From positions 1 to 50,615 of the forward strand of contig JBEGQX010000150.1 in the NCBI GenBank assembly GCA_041180805.1: a stretch of 50,615 nt of DNA, in the 5' to 3' direction. Numbering within the stretch: position 1 is the stretch's first letter; every line of letters begins with the position of its first letter. Below, piece after piece: positions 1-8,710 of the stretch. The notes beneath the pieces were generated by a model. It did no database searches. It worked only from the letters and a program-made list of their open reading frames with translations, and was not told where the DNA came from. The translations under genes were made by a program, and so were the position numbers. Source of the stretch: JBEGQX01 sp041180805 (GTDB lineage Bacteria > Planctomycetota > Planctomycetia > Gemmatales > Gemmataceae).

Positions 1-363
1 CATCTTTTCCCTAAGAGTCTGCAAATCGGCCATGCCCGTCTCAAGTTCGGATGCTTTTTTAGCCCGGTCTGGTGAATCTTTGGGGAGTGCCAAGGCCTGT
101 TTGCGCAACTCGATGAGATTCCTGCGCATTTTTTCCGACTGTTCCCTGACATCGTTATCGATTTCCGCAAAAGGCAGCGTCAGGGAAACACGAATTTTCC
201 CATCCTTTGCCGGGCCCTCGATTTTTCCCTGCAAGCTGCCAATAGGAATATATTCTTGTTTCGGAGTTTCCTTGAGGCCGGGCTCGCTTTTCTGCTTGTC
301 GGTTTGGCAGATGGCAAGGCCAGCAAACACCAGCAACATCGTATAAACAAGGGCATTCTTCAT
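1..363 (-). CDS. Secreted protein of unknown function, N-terminal part (runs off window)
   Basis: Leftward reading frame starting at the ATG at 363 and open for 121 codons to the window edge, so the C-terminus is missing. The N-terminus has a short charged start (MKN) and a hydrophobic stretch (about residues 4-19), consistent with a signal peptide. A polar Lys/Glu-rich segment follows, then a region around residues 65-121 rich in Glu, Arg and Leu that looks helical or coiled-coil. It lies divergent to metF with about 180 bases between them. I do not recognise the family. An envelope or periplasmic location is inferred from the signal peptide only. Confidence 0.6.
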   Translation of the reverse strand, partial: MKNALVYTMLLVFAGLAICQTDKQKSEPGLKETPKQEYIPIGSLQGKIEGPAKDGKIRVSLTLPFAEIDNDVREQSEKMRRNLIELRKQALALPKDSPDRAKKASELETGMADLQTLREKM

Positions 364-470
364 GATTTTTCCCGGGCGGATTATTCCATCAGCCTAGCTG
401 GATTGTGAACGGTTCGCAATTCGGTTCATGGAATATCCATTAGTTTTCCTATGCTAATGATGAAGTGCCG

Positions 471-500
471 TTGAGTTCTTCAGGCCATTTAAAGTACATT
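471..500 (+). promoter_or_regulatory. Possible sigma70-like promoter for metF
   Basis: TTGAGT (471-476) and TACATT (495-500) are separated by 18 bases and lie about 45 bases before the metF start. The match to the -35 box is fair and to the -10 box weak. Planctomycete promoter consensus is poorly defined, so this is only a candidate. I see no riboswitch-like structure in 364-543. Confidence 0.25.
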
Positions 501-543
501 TGCAATGATTGTGGATCCATTTGTTGATTAGGAATGCCTTTTC

Positions 544-1416
544 ATGCGAATTCCCGAGATTCTTTCAAGCCAGAAGGTAACTTTCTCGTTTGAGTTCTTC
601 CCACCCAAGACCGAGGAGGGTGAACGAACCCTTTTTGAAGAGACTATTCCCCAGCTAAAAAAGCTGAACCCGGCATTCGTTTCTGTAACTTATGGCGCAG
701 GTGGCAGCACACGCAATCAAACACTGCGCATTGTAAAGCGCATCAAACAGGATTTTGGCATTGAAGCCATGGCACACCTTACCTGTGTGGGATCCACGCA
801 GGATATGATTGGTGAAATTCTTTCCGAGGCACAGTCGATCGGGGTGGAGAACATTCTTGCCCTGAGGGGAGACCCGCCAAAAGGCGAGACCGAGTTCAAG
901 CCAACTGCCGGTGGTTTCTCGCACAGTATCGACCTGGTGCATTACATTCGCGACAGGGGTCATTTTGCGATTGGGGCCTCGGGTTACCCGGAGGGGCATA
1001 TCGAGTGCAAAGACAAGCGGCTGGATTGGGATCGAACTGCTGCCAAGGTGAAGGCAGGGGCCCAGTTTTTGGTCACCCAGCTTTTCTACGATGCGGATGC
1101 CTTCCTTGAATTTCAAGATTACCTTCGCAACAAACATCAGGTTACGGTTCCCATTATCCCGGGTATTCTGCCTTTCCTGGGTGCGGAACAGGTTAAACGG
1201 TTCACCGCATTATGCGGAGCCAATATTCCAGAATCACTTTTGAACCGCATCAACTCCTGCACCAGCGAGGATGCTGTAAGGGACTTGGGTGTGCAGGTCT
1301 GCACCGAGATTTGCGAAAAACTTTTGAAACATGGTACCAGGGCCTTTCATATCTACAGTCTGAACCGTGTTTACAGCACAGAAAAATTACTGGCGAATCT
1401 GAAAAATGCCTCCTGA
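544..1416 (+). CDS. metF: Methylenetetrahydrofolate reductase (MetF)
   Basis: Reduces 5,10-methylene-tetrahydrofolate to 5-methyl-tetrahydrofolate in the cytoplasm, using FAD, and so supplies the methyl group for methionine synthesis. The 290-residue length is normal for bacterial MetF. Family motifs are visible in order: SFEFFPPKT near residue 15 (with the catalytic-region Glu), VTYGAGGS, LALRGDPP, the GYPEGH segment, TQLFYD, and a C-terminal FHIYSLNR. AGGA at about 531-534 sits 9 bases before the ATG and supports this start. The gene stands alone between a divergent secreted protein and an unrelated envelope operon. A MetE-type methyltransferase fusion lies about 28 kb away in the same window and could use product of the same pathway. 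Confidence 0.95.
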   Translation: MRIPEILSSQKVTFSFEFFPPKTEEGERTLFEETIPQLKKLNPAFVSVTYGAGGSTRNQTLRIVKRIKQDFGIEAMAHLTCVGSTQDMIGEILSEAQSIGVENILALRGDPPKGETEFKPTAGGFSHSIDLVHYIRDRGHFAIGASGYPEGHIECKDKRLDWDRTAAKVKAGAQFLVTQLFYDADAFLEFQDYLRNKHQVTVPIIPGILPFLGAEQVKRFTALCGANIPESLLNRINSCTSEDAVRDLGVQVCTEICEKLLKHGTRAFHIYSLNRVYSTEKLLANLKNAS

Positions 1417-1503
1417 AGGCAATCGGAAGTTCCCTTTCGCCCCTACAACCGATCATAAAAGCGGTTAAACTCATAATTTGTTAATGTTATTGCCTGACGA
1501 AGC

Positions 1504-1543
1504 GGGTTTTCTTCATGGAAAACCCACAATCCGGTTGGATTTT
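1504..1543 (+). terminator. Tandem hairpins after metF, possible terminator
   Basis: A perfect 8-bp inverted repeat (GGGTTTTC at 1504-1511, GAAAACCC at 1518-1525, 6-base loop) is followed by a second 5-bp hairpin (AATCC 1528-1532, GGATT 1537-1541) that runs into TTTT. Position between metF and the next operon fits a terminator, but the T tract is short. Confidence 0.4.
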
Positions 1544-1609
1544 CCTGCCATTTTCGTCAATAATGAGGATGTTTTCTGAACGGCTTTCCTAAACGAAAAC
1601 GGGTTCGCC

Positions 1610-3412
1610 ATGCCATTGCGATTGTCAGCCATTTTATTATCACTCGGGTGCCTGCTTGCACTGGGGGTTCAAGCCCAGGAAGGCAAGCAATCTGCCAAGG
1701 CGGATTCCAAGGCAGTCCAAGTGGATGTCACAGGCAGCCAGGAAAGATTAAAGCAGCAGTTCAAGGATTTCACCACGGATCTTCTGCGTCTTGCCCAAAG
1801 GTTGGAGGCCAGCCCGAAAGCTGAGGACCGCGACAAGGCGATGGCGCTAAAAAACGCTCTCAAAGTTGCATCTGATCAGGGAATCGAGATGAAATTCTCC
1901 ACCTTGATCCTGGCATTGCGATCTTCCGATTCCTTCAAGAACATCGAAACCCTGCAAGGGGTTCTAACCCAGAACCAGGAAATCCGTGAAGATCTGCGCA
2001 AGCTGATTGATGTGCTTTTGAAGGACGACCGGGAATCGCAACTTCGCAAGGAACGCCAGGAAGTTCAGGATCTGTTGGAAAAGCTCAAGGGTGTGATTGA
2101 AAAGCAGGAACGCGTTCAAGCCAACACCGAACTGGGAAAGCTTGGCAAGAATGAGATCGCCAAGGCCCAAGGTAAAGTCACCAAAGAGACCAAGGACCTG
2201 ATCGACCCGAAAAAAGCGGGTGATTCCAAGGATAGTGACGGCAAAGGCAAGGATGGCAAAGATTCCAAGGGTAGTGATGGTAAAGGCAAGGACGGCAAGG
2301 ACGGCAAGGATTCCAAGGATGGCAAAGGTGGCGATGGAAAGGGAAAAGATTCCAAGGATGGTGACAGTAAAGGCAAAGATGGCAAAGGCAAGGATGGTAA
2401 AGATTCCAAGGGTAGTGACGGTAAAGGCAAGGACAGCAAAGGCGGGGAAGGCAAAGATAGCAAAGGTGGCGACTCCAAGTCTGGCCAGGATAGTCAGGAT
2501 GGAAGCGCCCAGCCCAGCCCCTCCAGTCCGGAAACCCAAAATGCCAAGAAGCAAATTCAGGAAGGCATCAACAAGCAGCAGGAAGCAGAAAAGAAGATTG
2601 CCCAGGATGACAAGAAGGGCGCTTCCGAGAACCAGTCCGAGGCCGTGGACAAGCTCAAGCAAGCCCAGAAAAAGCTGGAAGACCTTTTAAAACAATTGCG
2701 CGAAGAAGAGTTGGAAAGACTTCTCGCCCAGTTGCAAAGCCGCTGTGAAAAGATGCTAGCCATGCAGATTGCCGTGCGGGATAACACGGTAGGTCTGGAC
2801 AAAACCATCCTGTCGAACCCTGACAAAAAAGCAACCCGCGCGGATGACCAGAAAGCATTGGAGCTTTCCGACCGGGAAGACGATATTTTAAAGGAAGCGA
2901 CCAAGGCCCTTACTCTTATTGAATCGGAAGGTTCCGCCGTGGCTTTTGCGGAGGTTTTCAAGCAAGTGGTGGGTGATATGCAAACGGCCGCCGGAAGATT
3001 ACGGCGTGCGGATGTGGGTCAGGTCACGGTTTCCATTGAAAATGACATTATCGATTCCCTGAAAGAGATGATCGAGGCATTCAAGAAGGCACGCAAGGAC
3101 AACCAGCAGCCCAAGCCTCCTTCCCAGCCAAGCCAGTCGAACCCTGGTCAGCCAAAGGATAACCAGTTGATCGACATGATCGCGGAATTGAAGATGATTC
3201 GTTCGATGCAGGTACGTGTGAACAACCGAACCAACCTATATGGAAAGCAACTGGAAGGCGAGCAGGTTCCAAGCGTTGCGAAGGTTGCAGATGCCAAGGA
3301 AAAGGAAAAGTTTGAATCCTTCCGCAAGGAATTCAAAGATCTTTCCGGAAGACAGCAGAAGCTTTCCAAGGTAACCGAAGATATTGCCAAAGGGCGAAAC
3401 AAGGGCCAATAA
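1610..3412 (+). CDS. Secreted coiled-coil protein with Lys/Asp/Gly/Ser low-complexity tract
   Basis: 600 residues, family not recognised. Residues 1-23 form a signal peptide with a likely cleavage after the Ala in VQAQ. Residues 40-200 are predicted to be helical and charged (KLIDVLL, EVQDLLEKLKGVIEKQ type heptads). Residues 204-297 are almost only K, D, G and S, built from GKGKDGKDSKGSD-like units. Residues 305-400 return to a Gln/Lys/Glu-rich coiled coil, followed by helical segments and a Pro/Gln/Ser linker near 505-525. It is the first gene of a rightward operon with 20 bases to the next gene. A structural or scaffold role at the envelope is inference; the flexible charged tract could span the cell wall or bind polyanions. 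Confidence 0.7.
   Translation: MPLRLSAILLSLGCLLALGVQAQEGKQSAKADSKAVQVDVTGSQERLKQQFKDFTTDLLRLAQRLEASPKAEDRDKAMALKNALKVASDQGIEMKFSTLILALRSSDSFKNIETLQGVLTQNQEIREDLRKLIDVLLKDDRESQLRKERQEVQDLLEKLKGVIEKQERVQANTELGKLGKNEIAKAQGKVTKETKDLIDPKKAGDSKDSDGKGKDGKDSKGSDGKGKDGKDGKDSKDGKGGDGKGKDSKDGDSKGKDGKGKDGKDSKGSDGKGKDSKGGEGKDSKGGDSKSGQDSQDGSAQPSPSSPETQNAKKQIQEGINKQQEAEKKIAQDDKKGASENQSEAVDKLKQAQKKLEDLLKQLREEELERLLAQLQSRCEKMLAMQIAVRDNTVGLDKTILSNPDKKATRADDQKALELSDREDDILKEATKALTLIESEGSAVAFAEVFKQVVGDMQTAAGRLRRADVGQVTVSIENDIIDSLKEMIEAFKKARKDNQQPKPPSQPSQSNPGQPKDNQLIDMIAELKMIRSMQVRVNNRTNLYGKQLEGEQVPSVAKVADAKEKEKFESFRKEFKDLSGRQQKLSKVTEDIAKGRNKGQ
2219..2500 (+). repeat. Degenerate in-frame repeat coding for K/D/G/S tract
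   Basis: Imperfect short repeats built on units such as GGCAAAGATGGCAAAGG and GATTCCAAGGGTAGTGA cover residues 204-297 of the surrounding gene. All unit lengths are multiples of three, and codons vary between units (GGC/GGT/GGA, GAT/GAC), so the amino-acid composition seems to be under selection rather than the DNA itself. Confidence 0.8.
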
Positions 3413-3432
3413 AAAGAACTGAAGGTGTTTCC

Positions 3433-4521
3433 ATGGTGATAAAAAGCATCCGTTCGCTGGTATTGGCGACAGCCATTGGTGTGATTGGGTTGAATAACAA
3501 TCACGCAGCAAACCCCAATCCCCCCAAGGAAACCCCCAGCTTCGGCGTTTTGAAAACTCCCGCCCCAAAGGATGTACAAGCCCAGGCGGATAACTGGTTA
3601 AAATCACTTGGACAGATCAGTCCCGAGAAACAAAAAGCCTACCAGGCCATCTGGGCCACACCCGAGGGCACAGCCGAAAAGTTGGCGGCAACATTCTCCC
3701 TGCTGGTACCCGAAGCAGCAGCACTGCTCGAAGAGGCACGCAACTCTAAACAGGATCCCCCCGCGGAGATTCCAGCTTTTTTCAAGGACGCATCCAAATC
3801 GCTATTCCTGAAGGCAAACCTGGCGGTATCCTATTCCCGTATTCTGGGACAAAACAAAAATTACGAAATCGCGCTGGACACCCTTAAACTGTTTCAGCCG
3901 GAACAAGTAGCCGATCCCGCAGCCTACCTTTTCCATAGATCAGTCGCTGAATATTCCCTGATGATGAAAAAGGAAGCCGACGACACCATCAATCGCCTTC
4001 TGGATGATGTTTCGGAATCCCCGGAGCGCTATCGCAATGTCGCGTCACTGATGGCGATTGACATGATGACCTGGCAGGAAAAGGATCTCGGATGGATCAG
4101 CCGAAAGATGGAGATCATCCAGCGCAGGCTCGATCTTGGACAGGGTGGAAAAAAGACCCAGAAAATGCAAAAGGAAGTGGTGGCCCGCCTTGATGAGATG
4201 ATCAAGGAGATGGAAAACCAGTCCAAAAACAGCACCGATTCCAGTGGGAATTGCCCTGCTGGTGGCCCACCTTCACAGGGCAACCCTGGCAATAATGTTC
4301 AGGCTTCCTCGCCCCAACAGGATAGCATTGGTGGCAATGGTGCCGGCAAGGGCCAGATAGACCAGAAACGTGTCCGTGAACTTGCGGAAGTGTGGGGCAA
4401 GCTACCCGAAAGGGAGCGCGCAAAGGCCATGGTGGAACTCACCAGGTCTTTGCCACCCAAGTACCGCGAGGCGGTGGAAATCTACTTCAAACGATTGGGA
4501 GAGGCCAACCCGGCCCCATGA
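3433..4521 (+). CDS. Secreted protein of unknown function, helical repeat-like
   Basis: 362 residues, not recognised. Residues 1-26 look like a signal peptide ending near NHAA. The middle (about 45-265) is helix-rich, with phrases such as KANLAVSYSRILGQ and ALDTLKLFQPEQ that resemble TPR-type packing. A Ser/Asn/Gly/Gln-rich linker follows near 275-310. The last 45 residues contain a compact motif with WGKLPERERAKAM and a PPKYREAVEIYF ending, which looks like a conserved helical tail and may be a protein-interaction element. It starts 20 bases after the upstream low-complexity gene and overlaps the next start by ATGA (4518-4521), so the two flanking genes are probably co-translated with it. 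Confidence 0.65.
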   Translation: MVIKSIRSLVLATAIGVIGLNNNHAANPNPPKETPSFGVLKTPAPKDVQAQADNWLKSLGQISPEKQKAYQAIWATPEGTAEKLAATFSLLVPEAAALLEEARNSKQDPPAEIPAFFKDASKSLFLKANLAVSYSRILGQNKNYEIALDTLKLFQPEQVADPAAYLFHRSVAEYSLMMKKEADDTINRLLDDVSESPERYRNVASLMAIDMMTWQEKDLGWISRKMEIIQRRLDLGQGGKKTQKMQKEVVARLDEMIKEMENQSKNSTDSSGNCPAGGPPSQGNPGNNVQASSPQQDSIGGNGAGKGQIDQKRVRELAEVWGKLPERERAKAMVELTRSLPPKYREAVEIYFKRLGEANPAP

Positions 4522-5756
4522 TGATTACCGTATCTCGCATTTTTTCCCTGATCTTTACCTTGGGGCTGCTTGCCTTGGTGGCACAGCCCCAAACCATTGA
4601 TGCTGCGGAAATTCGCACCCTGAAAGGGGAGACACTACAGGGATCTTTAAAGTCGGTTGGCCCCGATGGAATTGTCCTTGAAACCTCTGGCAAAGAAATT
4701 CGACTTTCCCTTACAGACTTGGTTTCCATCGATCTGAAATCTGGCGCCATGCTGCCCAAGGATGCCTTTTCCATGGTGGAACTTTCAGATGGCACAAAGG
4801 TTGTCGCAAAGTCCGCACAGATTCTTGGGGAGGAAGTATCACTTACCCTGCACCATGGAGGAACCATCCGCATTCCCGTAACCGCCACAAGTTGGGTTTT
4901 GTTGAAGGCACAATCCTCCAAGGATCGGCAGTCATGGAATGAAAAACTCTCGAAAAAGCGCAAGCGCGATGCCGTCGCTGTTCTAAAGAAAGATACCGAA
5001 AACCCGGATGGCATCCTCAACATGGTGGAAGGAACCCTAGGCAAGGGAGACACAGAGGGCAAAACCATTGAGTTCGCCCCCGTGGGTGCCAACAAGGCTA
5101 TCCCTGTTCCACAGGCCAATCTCTTTGGTTTGGTTTACCTGCGATCTCTGGATGCCAGCGCGCGCCCTGTTATTTGCAAGGTTATCGACATGCAGCAATC
5201 CGAGTTCCTGGTATCTGCGCTTGCTGTCGAAAAACAGTCCATGAAATTGACCACTTCCAGCGGAACAACATTCGATCTACCACTGGATTCCATCCACAAG
5301 ATGGATTTCAGCAGGGGAAAGCTTGCCTACCTTTCTGATATGGAACCCACCCGCCTGGTTTTAACCATGGATGAGGATCGCATCTCCACTTTTCGCAAAG
5401 ACACAAACCTGGATGGCGGCCCCCTGAAAATTCAGGGCACTATCTACCCCAAGGGACTTTCCATGCTGGCCACCACCGAGGTAGAGTATGATCTTAAAGG
5501 TGAATACCGCGAATTTCACGCATTGGCAGGGTTCGATGACCTCGTGGGGGGCATTGATGACAAGGTGATTCTGGAAATCGATGGCGATGGAAAGCAGCTG
5601 GCAAAATTAGAACTTTCCCGATCCGACAAGCTGCGGGTCAAACCCATACACCTGGCGATCAAGGATGTGCAAAGGTTGCGTATTGTGGTTCGATCACCGG
5701 GTGCGCTGGATTTTGGCAGACATATCGACCTGGTGAATCCCCAGGTAAGCAAGTGA
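4518..5756 (+). CDS. Secreted protein with C-terminal NPCBM domain
   Basis: 412 residues when started at the ATG at 4518, which overlaps the previous stop (ATGATG) and gives a proper signal peptide (hydrophobic residues 5-22, cleavage near TIDAAE). An upstream in-frame ATG at 4392 would add a non-hydrophobic tail and lie inside the previous gene, so I rejected it. Residues 30-130 contain beta-rich repeats of the type 'LKGETLQGSLKSVGPDGIVL'. Residues about 270-410 match the NPCBM/NEW2 carbohydrate-binding fold (KGLSMLATTEVEYDL, FHALAGFDD, HIDLVNPQV). NPCBM modules bind glycans, so cell-surface or polysaccharide binding is likely. It sits 16 bases before the HtrA-like protease gene. Confidence 0.8.
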   Translation: MMITVSRIFSLIFTLGLLALVAQPQTIDAAEIRTLKGETLQGSLKSVGPDGIVLETSGKEIRLSLTDLVSIDLKSGAMLPKDAFSMVELSDGTKVVAKSAQILGEEVSLTLHHGGTIRIPVTATSWVLLKAQSSKDRQSWNEKLSKKRKRDAVAVLKKDTENPDGILNMVEGTLGKGDTEGKTIEFAPVGANKAIPVPQANLFGLVYLRSLDASARPVICKVIDMQQSEFLVSALAVEKQSMKLTTSSGTTFDLPLDSIHKMDFSRGKLAYLSDMEPTRLVLTMDEDRISTFRKDTNLDGGPLKIQGTIYPKGLSMLATTEVEYDLKGEYREFHALAGFDDLVGGIDDKVILEIDGDGKQLAKLELSRSDKLRVKPIHLAIKDVQRLRIVVRSPGALDFGRHIDLVNPQVSK

Positions 5757-5772
5757 TGGAAGGAAGTTGATT

Positions 5773-7584
5773 ATGGTTCGGCCGGCACTGCCCTTGGTTT
5801 TCGCCATTCTTTTTCTGCCCGCCATCCACGCCGCAGACTTGAATCCAAAAATCCTGCAAATGGAATCCGCGCGACTTGAAACCATTCGCAAAGTCAGCCC
5901 CTCCGTGGTGGCAGTGGTCACTGGTGGTGGTTCCGGGGTTCTCATCAGCCCTGATGGGTACGCCCTTACCAACTTCCATGTGGTGGCAGGTCAAAGTCCC
6001 ACCCTGAAATGCGGACTTGCCGATGGTATCCTTTACGATGCAATCCTCGTGGGGCTGGACAAGATAGGTGATGTCGCACTAATCAAGCTTCTACCCAAGG
6101 ATGATAAAAAACCCTTTCCTTTCGCGGCACTGGGTGACAGCGACAAAGTACAGGTGGGGGACCAGTCCATTGCCATGGGAAACCCCTTCATGCTGGCAAC
6201 GGATTTCACGCCCACGGTAACCTTTGGTCTGGTCTCGGGTGTTCATCGTTACCAGTACCCGGAACGCGGAATGTTTGAATACACCGACTGTATCCAGATC
6301 GACACTTCGATCAACCCGGGAAACTCCGGTGGACCATTATTCAATATGCGGGGTGAGCTTATTGGCATCAACGGTCGTGGTTCTTTCGACAAGCGCGCTC
6401 GCATCAATTCCGGGGTGGGTTATGCCATCTCTATCAATCAGATTAAAAACTTCATGGGTCACCTTCGGTCTGGCATGCTGGTGGACCATGCATCGCTGGG
6501 CGCGGTGGTATCCAGCGGGTTTGAGGAATCCTCCTTCAGCAAAGTGATGATCAGCGGCATGATCGATTCGGATGCCTCGCGCAGGGGATTAAAGATAGAC
6601 GACCAGGTACTGTTCTTTGCTGGCAGGCCCACCGGCAGCGTCAATCAGTTCAAGAATGTTCTTGGGCTATTTCCAAAGGGTTGGAGGGTGCCCCTGACTT
6701 TCAAAAGGGAACAGGAAAATGGTTCCTCCGAACGAAGGGAAATCCTTGTTCGCCTGATGGGCTATGAAAAACAGGACTTGAACAATCCCAACGCGGAAGC
6801 CAAACCCGTACCCGTTCCCATGCCCAAGGGCCCCAATCAGCCTAAGGTTCAAAATCCCAAGGCGCCCAGTGGACCCGCAGCCAAGTTCTACGAAGCCAAA
6901 GCCGGCTATGCGAATTACCATTTCAACAAGCAGGAACGCGACAGGTTACTGGCATCCATCGGCAAGAACGGTGATTTCAAAGCTTTGGCAGGCAACTGGC
7001 AACTTCAGGCAACAGGCAGAATTGGAGACAAGGGCCGTCAGTCCATCGTAGTGCTTCGCGTGACCCCAAAGGGAGCCAAGGATGGAAAGAACGACCTGGC
7101 ACAGGGTATCTTCGATGGGATCGACTTCGCGGTGGAACCCCTGGCTGTGGAACAATCCGGCAAAACCATGAAGGATCCCCCCGGCAGCGGAGGATTACTG
7201 GTGGCATTCTTCCAACTGCGCCAACTTCTCGTTTATGGAGAAAAGGGTTTTGTTGGTGATTTCTCCCATGGTGGAATGGAACCCTATTATCTTCCCACAC
7301 CTGATGGCGAAAAACCCAACTATACCGCAAGCAGAATGGATGCAGAGGTCTTGAGAACCAGCCTGGGTGGTGTTAATTCCAAGTGGTACTTCAACCCGAA
7401 GGATTATCAGTTACTGGGTTGCGAGGTAAGCACCGACCGCGATGACGACCCATGCGAGATTCATTTTTCGGACTATCGCAAGGACAGCCAGGGCAGAATG
7501 CTTCCCGGGAAGATGGTGGTTCGGTACGGTGACAAGGAATATCTGCGCGCCACCATCGATGGCTGGAAGATGGAAGAAAAATAA
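5773..7584 (+). CDS. HtrA/DegP-like trypsin-family serine protease with PDZ domain
   Basis: 603 residues, exported by a signal peptide ending near HAADLN. GGAAGGAAG at 5758-5766 lies 6 bases before ATG 5773 but touches the in-frame TTG at 5767, so the ATG is preferred. The S1C protease triad is complete: His in TNFHVVAG (residue 69), Asp in KIGDVALIKL (100) and Ser in NPGNSGGPLF (185). A PDZ-like domain covers about 235-310 (SDASRRGLKIDDQVLF). A Pro/Lys-rich linker near 330-365 leads to a C-terminal domain of about 230 residues that I do not recognise. It probably degrades or checks envelope proteins. It is the only catalytically intact member of three consecutive paralogues. Confidence 0.88.
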   Translation: MVRPALPLVFAILFLPAIHAADLNPKILQMESARLETIRKVSPSVVAVVTGGGSGVLISPDGYALTNFHVVAGQSPTLKCGLADGILYDAILVGLDKIGDVALIKLLPKDDKKPFPFAALGDSDKVQVGDQSIAMGNPFMLATDFTPTVTFGLVSGVHRYQYPERGMFEYTDCIQIDTSINPGNSGGPLFNMRGELIGINGRGSFDKRARINSGVGYAISINQIKNFMGHLRSGMLVDHASLGAVVSSGFEESSFSKVMISGMIDSDASRRGLKIDDQVLFFAGRPTGSVNQFKNVLGLFPKGWRVPLTFKREQENGSSERREILVRLMGYEKQDLNNPNAEAKPVPVPMPKGPNQPKVQNPKAPSGPAAKFYEAKAGYANYHFNKQERDRLLASIGKNGDFKALAGNWQLQATGRIGDKGRQSIVVLRVTPKGAKDGKNDLAQGIFDGIDFAVEPLAVEQSGKTMKDPPGSGGLLVAFFQLRQLLVYGEKGFVGDFSHGGMEPYYLPTPDGEKPNYTASRMDAEVLRTSLGGVNSKWYFNPKDYQLLGCEVSTDRDDDPCEIHFSDYRKDSQGRMLPGKMVVRYGDKEYLRATIDGWKMEEK

Positions 7585-7627
7585 TGGTTTCGCATGGCAG
7601 GATTCTTTTGCTTCGAGGGTTTCAACC

Positions 7628-8710
7628 ATGACAGGATGGCTTGCGGCTTCCATTGGGTTATTGGCTATTGCCTGGCAGGGGGATGTTACAGGCATCCAGT
7701 TAGCCCAGGAAGTGAACCCCAAGCTGGTGAAACTTTTTGGCTCCGGAGGATTCAAGGGCTTGCCCAGCTATGGAACCGGGGTGATCATCAGCCAGGATGG
7801 TTATGTTCTAACTGTAGCCAACCATCTGCTGGAAAGCTCGGATCTTCGAGTGCATTTGTATGATGGAACCCGACTTCCCGCCAGGGTAATAGCCGTGGAA
7901 CCCGAGTTGGATGTGGCACTACTAAAGCTTGGAACGGAAAAGTCAAAAATCGAGGACCTTCCTTTCTACGATGTTTTGGCAGCGATGAAAGCTCCGCTCG
8001 CATTACCCGGTACCACCATATTCGCCTTCAGCAACCAGTTTCAGATTGCAACCCGTGATGAACCCATGTCCATGATGAGGGGGAACATCGCGGCTTATGC
8101 GAAATTGTCCGGAAGAATTGGCATCTTTGAAGCGCCTTATTCCGGAAATGTTTATGTGGTCGATGCCATTACGAACAATCCCGGAGCTGCGGGCGGAATC
8201 GTCACCAATCGCAAGGGAGAACTTCTCGGCCTGATCGGCAGGGAATTACGCAACGAACAGACGGACACCTGGATTAATTATGCGGTGCCGATTCAAGCCA
8301 CTGTGGATGTACGCCTAGCGGATGGATCCAGCAGAAAAGTTTCCATACAGGAACTGGTTGAGAAAAAGGAAAATTACAAGCCAGTCACCAAGGCACAAAA
8401 AGGCAGTGGTGGCGGAGGCTACCACGGCATGGTATTTGTTCCAAATGTGGTGGATAGAACTCCTCCCTACATTGAGGAGATATTGCCAAAGTCACCCGCC
8501 CACAAGGCGGGACTCCTTCCAGATGACCTGGTGGTGTATGTCGATGGGCTGCCTGTGGTAAGCGTCACCATGCTGGAGGAAATACTGGAGAAATACCGCC
8601 CACAGGACAAGGTTCAACTGGAAATTCGCCGCGGTGACAAGCTTCAAACCATATCCCTGCAATTGGAAGTGACACCAAAGGCATCACCCGCAGCGGGAGC
8701 AAAACCATGA
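7628..8710 (+). CDS. HtrA-like protein with PDZ domain, catalytic Ser replaced by Ala
   Basis: 360 residues from the ATG at 7628, which gives a signal peptide (MTGWLAASIGLLAIA). The frame is open further upstream, but that part overlaps the previous gene and is not hydrophobic. The trypsin-like fold is recognisable (YGTGVIISQDGYVLT, EPELDVALLKL), with His66 and Asp95 present. The nucleophile motif normally GNSGG is NPGAAGG here, so the Ser is Ala188 and proteolysis is not expected. A PDZ domain follows near 270-350 (LPKSPAHKAGLLPDDLVVYVDG). It starts 43 bases after the active paralogue and overlaps the next gene by ATGA. A binding or regulatory role toward the active protease is inference. 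Confidence 0.85.
   Translation: MTGWLAASIGLLAIAWQGDVTGIQLAQEVNPKLVKLFGSGGFKGLPSYGTGVIISQDGYVLTVANHLLESSDLRVHLYDGTRLPARVIAVEPELDVALLKLGTEKSKIEDLPFYDVLAAMKAPLALPGTTIFAFSNQFQIATRDEPMSMMRGNIAAYAKLSGRIGIFEAPYSGNVYVVDAITNNPGAAGGIVTNRKGELLGLIGRELRNEQTDTWINYAVPIQATVDVRLADGSSRKVSIQELVEKKENYKPVTKAQKGSGGGGYHGMVFVPNVVDRTPPYIEEILPKSPAHKAGLLPDDLVVYVDGLPVVSVTMLEEILEKYRPQDKVQLEIRRGDKLQTISLQLEVTPKASPAAGAKP

Noticed and set aside
364..543. SAM or SAH riboswitch upstream of metF
   Set aside because: I could not find the paired stems or conserved core in this stretch.
2219..2500. Possible CRISPR array
   Set aside because: Repeats are short, in frame, imperfect and have no unique spacers; they code for a protein tract.
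1964..2662. Long leftward open frames opposite the low-complexity gene
   Set aside because: The repeated codon pattern avoids stops on both strands; the leftward products are only Leu/Ser/Pro or Ala/Phe/Ile repeats with no start context.
7442..7627. Upstream start for the second HtrA-like protein
   Set aside because: This part overlaps the previous gene and would hide the signal peptide starting at 7628.
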